Below, in pieces: positions 22,034-27,545 of a DNA stretch of 27,545 nt (positions are counted from its first letter, which is position 1; every line of letters begins with the position of its first letter). Position numbers and translations under genes: made by a program. The DNA lies in assembly GCA_021647145.1 (NCBI GenBank), contig JAKIVF010000038.1, positions 1-27,545 on the forward strand. The letters run 5' to 3'. The notes under the pieces are model-generated. The model did no database searches, had not been told where the DNA came from, and worked only from the letters and a program-made list of their open reading frames with translations. The DNA comes from Methylococcaceae bacterium. Lineage in GTDB: Bacteria > Pseudomonadota > Gammaproteobacteria > Methylococcales > Methylomonadaceae.

Positions 22034-23764
22034 ATGCGCTTACTCATTAAAATTACTGCTTTTTTTCTACTTTTTACAACTTTTTCTGTGCACGCTGATC
22101 ATCCTGATATTAGTATTAAAGGATTAAGCACAGAGCTGCATGATAATGTTTTAGCTTTTTTATCACTCGTACAAGAAGATTGCCAATCCCCTCGCTGGCG
22201 TATTAATAAATTGTTTGCTAAAGCTGAAAATCAAATAAAGAAAGCTTTGCGCGCATTAGGGTACTACCAACCTATCATCAAAAAAAAGCTTATTTTTAAG
22301 AACCATTGTTGGAAAGCAATTTTTGATATAGAGGTGGGGAAGCCTGTTAGAGTCACTCATTTAACCGTACTGATCAAGGGCGAAGCAGAAAAAGAACCTG
22401 CTTTTAAAAAATTGTTAACTAATTTACCGATTAAAAAAGGCGATATTCTTAACCACGCTTTATATGAAAAAATAAAACAGAATTTACAATCCTTAGCCCT
22501 TGAAACGGGTTTTTTGCAAAATCGAATGGTAAAAAAAATTCTGAAGGTTAATCCAGAAAAAGCTACGGCAAGCATTGAATTAATTATGGAGTCAGGTGCT
22601 CAACATCACTTTGGCAACATTATCATTGATCAAGATATTCTTACCTCAGAATTTATTCAACGCTATATCACCTTTAAAGCGGGTGATAATTACTCCACCG
22701 ACAAGCTTGCTGAAACATATAATGCTTTAGCCGACAGCGTTTATTTTAGCGGTGTAGAGATCAAACCACAGATAGATGAGACTGAAAATTCTTGCGTTGC
22801 AGTCAAGATTCATTTAACTCCAGCAAAAAGGCACGATTATAGTATTGGTCTTGGTTACGATACAGATATAGGGCCTTTAGGTAGCATTGGCTATAAAAAC
22901 CGTAGACTTAATCGACAAGGGCACCATGCCTTTCTCGATCTTGATATTTCACCTGTTCGATCATCAGTGGAAGCCAATTATATGATTCCTTTTTCTGAGC
23001 CACGTTATGACTATGTTTCGTTAGGACTTGGGTACAGAGATGAACAACCCGATACATTCAGATCGCAAGCTGCAAAACTTTCATTACAATATCTTCATCA
23101 TTATCAAAATGGCTGGAAACAAATTCTTTTTTTTGATGTTATTCGAGAAACTTTTTCCATTGATAAAGAATTTCAGCAAACTACTTTTCTTTTAGTACCA
23201 GGAGTACGCTGGCAAAATACCAAATCTAATCATCCCAGACGTCCTACACAAGGATATTCTTTTGATCTTTCACTGGCTTCATCCCCTGAATCTACACTTT
23301 CTGATGTTAACTTCATACAGGCTACTACAACCGCCAAATTAGTTACACCGTTACCGTGGTATGCTAGATTTATAACTCGAACTCAGTTAGGAATAACTCT
23401 TACAGATAATTTTGATCGACTTCCTGCTTCTTATCGTTTTTATGCAGGAGGCATTGATACAATTCGGGGTTATGGATATAAAAAACTAGGACCAACAAAT
23501 AACAGGGGACATGTTATAGGTGGTCGAATGCTCTCAGTAGCCAGCGTTGAATACGAACAATTTATCACGGACTCTTGGGGGATTGCTTCTTTTGTTGATG
23601 CGGGTAAAGCTTATAATACCAACAATTTTACGATTAAATTAGGAGCAGGAGTAGGAATTCGCTGGGTCTCTCCTATTGGTCCAATTCGTTTGGATTTTGC
23701 AGTGCCTTTAAACGATTCAGATGACTCATTTCAGATTCACTTTGCAGCCGGAGTGCAACTGTAA
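22034..23764 (+). CDS. tamA: translocation and assembly module outer-membrane subunit TamA
   Basis: TamA is an Omp85-superfamily barrel which, with TamB, helps insert certain outer-membrane proteins and moves phospholipids to the outer membrane. It has 576 residues against 577 in E. coli. Signal peptide: residues 1-21 (ends VHA). Three POTRA domains follow, the first with WRINKLFAKAENQIKKALRA and LGYYQP; the last ends near 260. The barrel begins HDYSIGLGYDTDIGPLGSIG, carries the Omp85 loop-6 signature IRGYGYKKLGP, and ends IGPIRLDFAVPL with FAAGVQL, whose final residues fit a beta-signal. The stop codon overlaps the tamB start (TAATG), so the two are coupled. The region upstream is the insertion-sequence graveyard, so its promoter lies within 21811-22033 or further up. 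Confidence 0.95.
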   Translation: MRLLIKITAFFLLFTTFSVHADHPDISIKGLSTELHDNVLAFLSLVQEDCQSPRWRINKLFAKAENQIKKALRALGYYQPIIKKKLIFKNHCWKAIFDIEVGKPVRVTHLTVLIKGEAEKEPAFKKLLTNLPIKKGDILNHALYEKIKQNLQSLALETGFLQNRMVKKILKVNPEKATASIELIMESGAQHHFGNIIIDQDILTSEFIQRYITFKAGDNYSTDKLAETYNALADSVYFSGVEIKPQIDETENSCVAVKIHLTPAKRHDYSIGLGYDTDIGPLGSIGYKNRRLNRQGHHAFLDLDISPVRSSVEANYMIPFSEPRYDYVSLGLGYRDEQPDTFRSQAAKLSLQYLHHYQNGWKQILFFDVIRETFSIDKEFQQTTFLLVPGVRWQNTKSNHPRRPTQGYSFDLSLASSPESTLSDVNFIQATTTAKLVTPLPWYARFITRTQLGITLTDNFDRLPASYRFYAGGIDTIRGYGYKKLGPTNNRGHVIGGRMLSVASVEYEQFITDSWGIASFVDAGKAYNTNNFTIKLGAGVGIRWVSPIGPIRLDFAVPLNDSDDSFQIHFAAGVQL

Positions 23765-26700
23765 TGTTAGTTGAGTCAAAAAACAAACTGACTCGTATTT
23801 TAATTGGGCTGTTTATCATTGTTGCCAGTTTGTTTGGCCTTTTATATTTTTTAGTAACTACCGAATCGGGAACACGGTGGTTATTTCATACTTCATTTGA
23901 TACTGTACTAGATATTAGTGTGGATGAAGTTAAAGGAACACTTAGTAATGAGCTTACACTTAGACAAATACACTATAAAGAATCAGATGAATTTTCTGTC
24001 TCCATTGCTGATGTTAAATTACATTGGCAGCCTTCAGATCTGTTAAATGGATCCTTACATATATCCAAACTTTATTTTGATAATGTAAATATTAAAGGTC
24101 AGCCGCCTACCGATGACGAAGGTAAAACGAGGCATAAGATTCCGAATATTCCGTTAAAAATTAGCATTGATGATTTATCGATTAATCAATTAAATTGGAT
24201 TAAAGGTGAAACCAAGACACAGATTTTTAAACTTAATGCAGGTGCAATGCTAGAGCAAAAAAAGCTAACTCTTTCCAGGCTGGAATTGAATATGCCTGAC
24301 TTAAACGTGAAGGGTCAAAGTACGGTGCTGCTTAAATCTGACTGGCCTTTAAAGGCAGATGTAAAATGGATCTATTTAGAGAATAATACACCTATTGAAG
24401 GGCAGGTACTGATTAATGGGGATAGCAATCGTTATGAGTTAACCAGCCAGGTAAGCGGTGCTATTGAGTCCCATCAAAGGGGTTTTGTCTCATTTTCTGA
24501 TGATCAGCCTAGGTTTAATTTACAAGGTCAATGGCAAAAATTACAATGGCCTTTATCGGGGGAGTCTCAAGCTAGTAGTCAACAGGGGGATTTCAAAATA
24601 CAAGGCACTACCCAACAATATAAAGCCCAACTCAATGCGTCAGCATCAGCAATAAACCAACCTGATTTTTCCATTGCATTAGAGGGAAATGGTAATCAAC
24701 AAGGGTTTTCTATTAAGCAATTACAACTTAAACCTACACAAGGCCAACTAAATCTTAACGGTCAAGTGTCTTGGGACAAAGCTGTCGCTTTTAACTTATC
24801 TTTAGCAGCAAAACAGCTTGATCCTACGGATTTTGGCATGGAAATTCCCGGAAAACTAAATCTTAACGTTTTGAGTGAAGGGAAGGTTGAAGGAGACACG
24901 ATAGATGTAGCTCTGGACATTCGTCAATTAACGGGAGAGCTACATGGTCGTTTATTAAAGGGTAATGGTAAGGTCTCATTCACGCAACAGAAACTAGATA
25001 TTCAACAATTCACATTGACTGCCGGAAATAATCATTTACAAGCTCAAGGATGGATAAATAAGAACAATGCAAACCTTACTTTAAAAATTAATGCATCCGA
25101 CTTAAGCACTGCCTGGCCCACTTTAACAGGGCATTTAAAGGGTGATTTGACGGTTAACGGATCGTTAAAAAAACCGGTTATTAATAGTAATTTAAACGGA
25201 AATAACCTAGCGTTTGCCAATAATTATATCGGCAACCTCTCTTTATTAGTAGATTATAATCATACATCATCACCATACTCTACGCTTGAGTTTACCGCCA
25301 GTGCAATCCGATTAGCGGAAAACAAGATTGACCACATTCATTTACAAGGAAGTGGAACTCAAGGTAATCATAATGCCCAGTTATTATTAACGTCACCACT
25401 GGCTACTGTAAATTTAGAAACAAAGGGGGCGTGGGATGGAAAAACCTGGTTAGGACAGGTTTCTCAGTTAACCATCGATCATTATCAATTGAAAAAATGG
25501 CAGTTACAATCACCTACAATATGGACATTAAGCCACAATGAGAAAGGGCTAAAAGTCGATTTGCCAATAAGCTGCCTCACGCAAGACAAAGCCCTTTTAT
25601 GCCTACAGGCAAAAGGTTCGTCTGAATCTAAAATAAAAGGCCAACTTTTATTAACAGACTGGCCTTTGGCTGCTACTAAAGTATGGTTGCCAGATGAATT
25701 AAATTTAACAGGTTCTATCTCAGCACAAGCACAGTTTTCATCAGGGATTAATGATACAACTGCTAATGTTAATGCATCTATTTTAAAGGGACAGGCAACT
25801 ATAAAAGATGAGAACATCATTCATAAAATGCTTTTTAAAAATTCTACGCTTAAACTTCAATATCAACAAGACACACTAGATGCTCAAGTTCACCTTGGTT
25901 TGGGACTACAGGATAAAGTCACGGCCAATATTAAAGCGGATAAAGCAACGTTAAAAGGTATCAGGCAACTTTCTGGGTCGATCAAAGTAAATATTGCGAA
26001 TATGAGCTTACTTGATAGCTTGCTATTTGATATTAATGAATTACAAGGCCTATTGATTGCCGACCTTCAGTTAGGCGGAAATACAGAGAAACCCATTGTT
26101 ATAGGCACGGCACAATTTCAAAAAGGACAGTTTGAAATAATAGAACTGGGGAGCACTCTTCGAAATATAAAGATAAATGTCAATAGCACAGCAGACAATC
26201 CACAGCATTTATTAATTACCGGAGATGTTGAATCGGGTAAGGGCAAACTATCTGCAAATGGACGACTAGATTTATTACCAGAACACAATTACCCTTTGCG
26301 AATAAAAATAACGGGACAAAACTTTCAACTCACTCGTTTACCCGAAGCAGAGGTTGCTGTGTCACCCTCTATAACGATAAAAAAATATGAAAAAATGACC
26401 GAAATAGAAGGGCTGATTAAAATTGATCAAGCTAAAATTGAGCTGGAAGATGTTCCTGAACAAGCTGTGTCACCAAGTAAAGATGAAGTGATCGTAACTG
26501 CGGATACCTCCTCCAAAACAGTGCCTAAACTCTCTCAACTTAATACTAAAATTGCTATTAAATTTGGTGACAATACTCATTTTTCTGGTTTTGGTCTCAC
26601 AACACGTTTAGCCGGAAAATTAAGATATACGACAAAAAATAATAAACAAAGGATACAAGGTCAAGCAAAAATGCGCGATGCGACCTATAAAGCCTATGGT

Positions 26701-27234
26701 CAGGATCTTAAAATCCGTAAAGGTGAATTTGTCTTCACAGGCCCTGCTGATAACCCCTGGTTAAACATTGAAGCTATTCGAAAAGCAAAAAATGATGATG
26801 TTACTGCAATACTTGCAGTAACAGGGCTTTTAAAATCACCCAAAACTCGGGTTTATAGTGAGCCTGTTTTACCCGAATCGGAGGCACTCGCTTATCTGGT
26901 CACAGGAAAATCTATCAAAGGTATGAGTCAAAGTGAAGGAAATGCTGTGGCTAATGCAGCGTTAGGTTATGGGGTAGGTCAATTATCATGGGTCAGTGAG
27001 CAATTAGGAATTGATGAGTTTGAATTTAAGCAATCCGATAAAATTGAAGATAGTGCTGTCAAATTAGGTGAATATCTTAATCCGGATTTATATGTGGGTA
27101 TTACCATCGGTTTGTTTTCCAATAAATATTCGGCTAATCTCAAGTACAACTTAACAGACCGCATCAGTATCGACACGCGTGCGGGAGGAGAATCTCAACG
27201 TATTGATATTAAGTATCATCTTGAAATGGATTAA
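23764..27234 (+). CDS. tamB: translocation and assembly module inner-membrane subunit TamB
   Basis: TamB spans the periplasm as a long hydrophobic beta-groove, anchored in the inner membrane and meeting TamA at the outer membrane. The 1156 residues are somewhat fewer than the 1259 in E. coli. One N-terminal signal anchor (about 13-33, ILIGLFIIVASLFGLLYFLV) is followed by the conserved TTESGTRWLFH segment. The middle is repetitive beta-strand sequence (LNLNGQVSWDK and similar turns). The C-terminal DUF490/TamB domain, about 820-1156, includes ITIKKYEKMTEIEGLIKID, TRLAGKLRYTT, GEFVFTGPADNPWLNIEA, LPESEALAYLVTGKSIKG and the barrel-like end. No transmembrane barrel is expected. No clear terminator follows. 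Confidence 0.95.
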   Translation: MLVESKNKLTRILIGLFIIVASLFGLLYFLVTTESGTRWLFHTSFDTVLDISVDEVKGTLSNELTLRQIHYKESDEFSVSIADVKLHWQPSDLLNGSLHISKLYFDNVNIKGQPPTDDEGKTRHKIPNIPLKISIDDLSINQLNWIKGETKTQIFKLNAGAMLEQKKLTLSRLELNMPDLNVKGQSTVLLKSDWPLKADVKWIYLENNTPIEGQVLINGDSNRYELTSQVSGAIESHQRGFVSFSDDQPRFNLQGQWQKLQWPLSGESQASSQQGDFKIQGTTQQYKAQLNASASAINQPDFSIALEGNGNQQGFSIKQLQLKPTQGQLNLNGQVSWDKAVAFNLSLAAKQLDPTDFGMEIPGKLNLNVLSEGKVEGDTIDVALDIRQLTGELHGRLLKGNGKVSFTQQKLDIQQFTLTAGNNHLQAQGWINKNNANLTLKINASDLSTAWPTLTGHLKGDLTVNGSLKKPVINSNLNGNNLAFANNYIGNLSLLVDYNHTSSPYSTLEFTASAIRLAENKIDHIHLQGSGTQGNHNAQLLLTSPLATVNLETKGAWDGKTWLGQVSQLTIDHYQLKKWQLQSPTIWTLSHNEKGLKVDLPISCLTQDKALLCLQAKGSSESKIKGQLLLTDWPLAATKVWLPDELNLTGSISAQAQFSSGINDTTANVNASILKGQATIKDENIIHKMLFKNSTLKLQYQQDTLDAQVHLGLGLQDKVTANIKADKATLKGIRQLSGSIKVNIANMSLLDSLLFDINELQGLLIADLQLGGNTEKPIVIGTAQFQKGQFEIIELGSTLRNIKINVNSTADNPQHLLITGDVESGKGKLSANGRLDLLPEHNYPLRIKITGQNFQLTRLPEAEVAVSPSITIKKYEKMTEIEGLIKIDQAKIELEDVPEQAVSPSKDEVIVTADTSSKTVPKLSQLNTKIAIKFGDNTHFSGFGLTTRLAGKLRYTTKNNKQRIQGQAKMRDATYKAYGQDLKIRKGEFVFTGPADNPWLNIEAIRKAKNDDVTAILAVTGLLKSPKTRVYSEPVLPESEALAYLVTGKSIKGMSQSEGNAVANAALGYGVGQLSWVSEQLGIDEFEFKQSDKIEDSAVKLGEYLNPDLYVGITIGLFSNKYSANLKYNLTDRISIDTRAGGESQRIDIKYHLEMD

Positions 27235-27309
27235 TCACCTGATTGTCAATTATTCGATCAAAGGTTGTTCAATCTATTTTATTGTGATGTTATGCATTAT
27301 GTTGATGAA

Positions 27310-27390
27310 CAGTGGGTTTAGTCAGTAGTTTTAGGAAAAAGGCAATCTTGATGTCTTGAATGGTGGCATAAAGTTTAACTAAATCCACTG
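27310..27390. repeat. inverted repeat after tamB
   Basis: CAGTGGGTTTAGT (27310-27322) and ACTAAATCCACTG (27378-27390) are inverted copies with a single wobble, separated by 55 nt. The interior has no further clear pairing. It could be a short palindromic element or the ends of a small non-autonomous repeat. A minus-strand frame of 32 codons runs through it (GTG 27388 to TAA 27290); I do not recognise its product. Confidence 0.45.
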
Positions 27391-27444
27391 CTTCAAGTAT
27401 TTAACATACACCTTTTCTTTAGCGCGCCATCCTCGCTACATATC

Positions 27445-27469
27445 TTTTTAGGACATCCATGTCCAAAAA
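27445..27469. repeat. GGACATCCATGTCC dyad in the terminal non-coding stretch
   Basis: TTTTT-A-GGACAT (27445-27456) and ATGTCC-A-AAAA (27459-27469) form a dyad around CC. The sequence to the window end (27470-27545), rich in CTCATTCTGCTCGGGC-like text, is noticeably more GC-rich than the surroundings and resembles dispersed intergenic repeats of marine gammaproteobacteria as I remember them; I cannot verify that. No gene is supported in 27235-27545. Confidence 0.35.
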
Positions 27470-27545
27470 CTCATTCTGCTCGGGCGAATTAATAGAGTGC
27501 CCCAGTACGTCCTGCGTCCAGCTTCAACTCCGCACAAAAGCCGCT

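Noticed and set aside
27290..27388. 32-codon minus-strand frame after tamB
   Set aside because: It has only a GTG start, no Shine-Dalgarno and no recognised similarity, and it coincides with an inverted repeat. It could be a remnant but is not supported.

Overview
The window comes from an AT-rich gammaproteobacterium. RNase T is essentially confined to that class, and ArgA of the fused kinase-like/GNAT type, CpdA, GrxD, a YgiM-type SH3 protein and the TamA-TamB pair point the same way. A methanotroph-like (Methylococcales) or related marine lineage is my guess from general resemblance, not something the sequence proves. No rRNA, tRNA or CRISPR array is visible.

Layout. (1) Positions 1-777 are a decayed mobile region: a truncated and frameshifted tyrosine recombinase on the minus strand, a short promoter-to-terminator unit that could encode a small RNA, and the first codons of a BrnT toxin behind a TGTATATACA-type operator. 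(2) Positions 778-4822 (+) hold a glycosyltransferase pair, GT4 then GT2, with overlapping stop and start codons, followed by a GNAT acetyltransferase; this looks like the end of a surface-polysaccharide or glycan-modifying cluster. (3) Positions 4819-11650 (-) are a same-strand run argD, argF, SH3/YgiM-like, ilvD, argA, cpdA: three arginine-pathway enzymes, one branched-chain amino-acid enzyme, a membrane-anchored SH3 protein and cAMP phosphodiesterase. A 162-bp palindromic MITE-like repeat separates ilvD from argA. (4) Positions 11824-16161 are housekeeping: grxD (+), rnt (-), mlaA (+), then rsgA and a Ste24-type M48 protease (-). (5) Positions 16253-21309 (+) carry orn, a double-length CrcB, serS, a Sel1-repeat protein, gltX and a C-terminal-heme cytochrome. 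(6) Positions 21310-22033 are an insertion-sequence graveyard containing an IS200-like TnpA remnant and an oppositely oriented ISL3 transposase remnant. (7) Positions 22034-27234 (+) encode TamA and TamB, the outer-membrane/inner-membrane bridge, again with overlapping stop and start. (8) The last 311 bases hold inverted repeats but no gene I can support.

How the genes fit together. MlaA and TamA-TamB all serve outer-membrane lipid and protein homeostasis. Orn and RNase T are DEDD exonucleases finishing RNA decay and tRNA maturation. SerS and GltX charge tRNAs, and RsgA matures the 30S subunit. The most unusual gene is crcB at 16798-17505. It encodes two fused Fluc channel domains. The second has lost TM1 and the Phe-box residues, so its topology should be inverted relative to the first: a single-chain antiparallel fluoride-channel pseudodimer.
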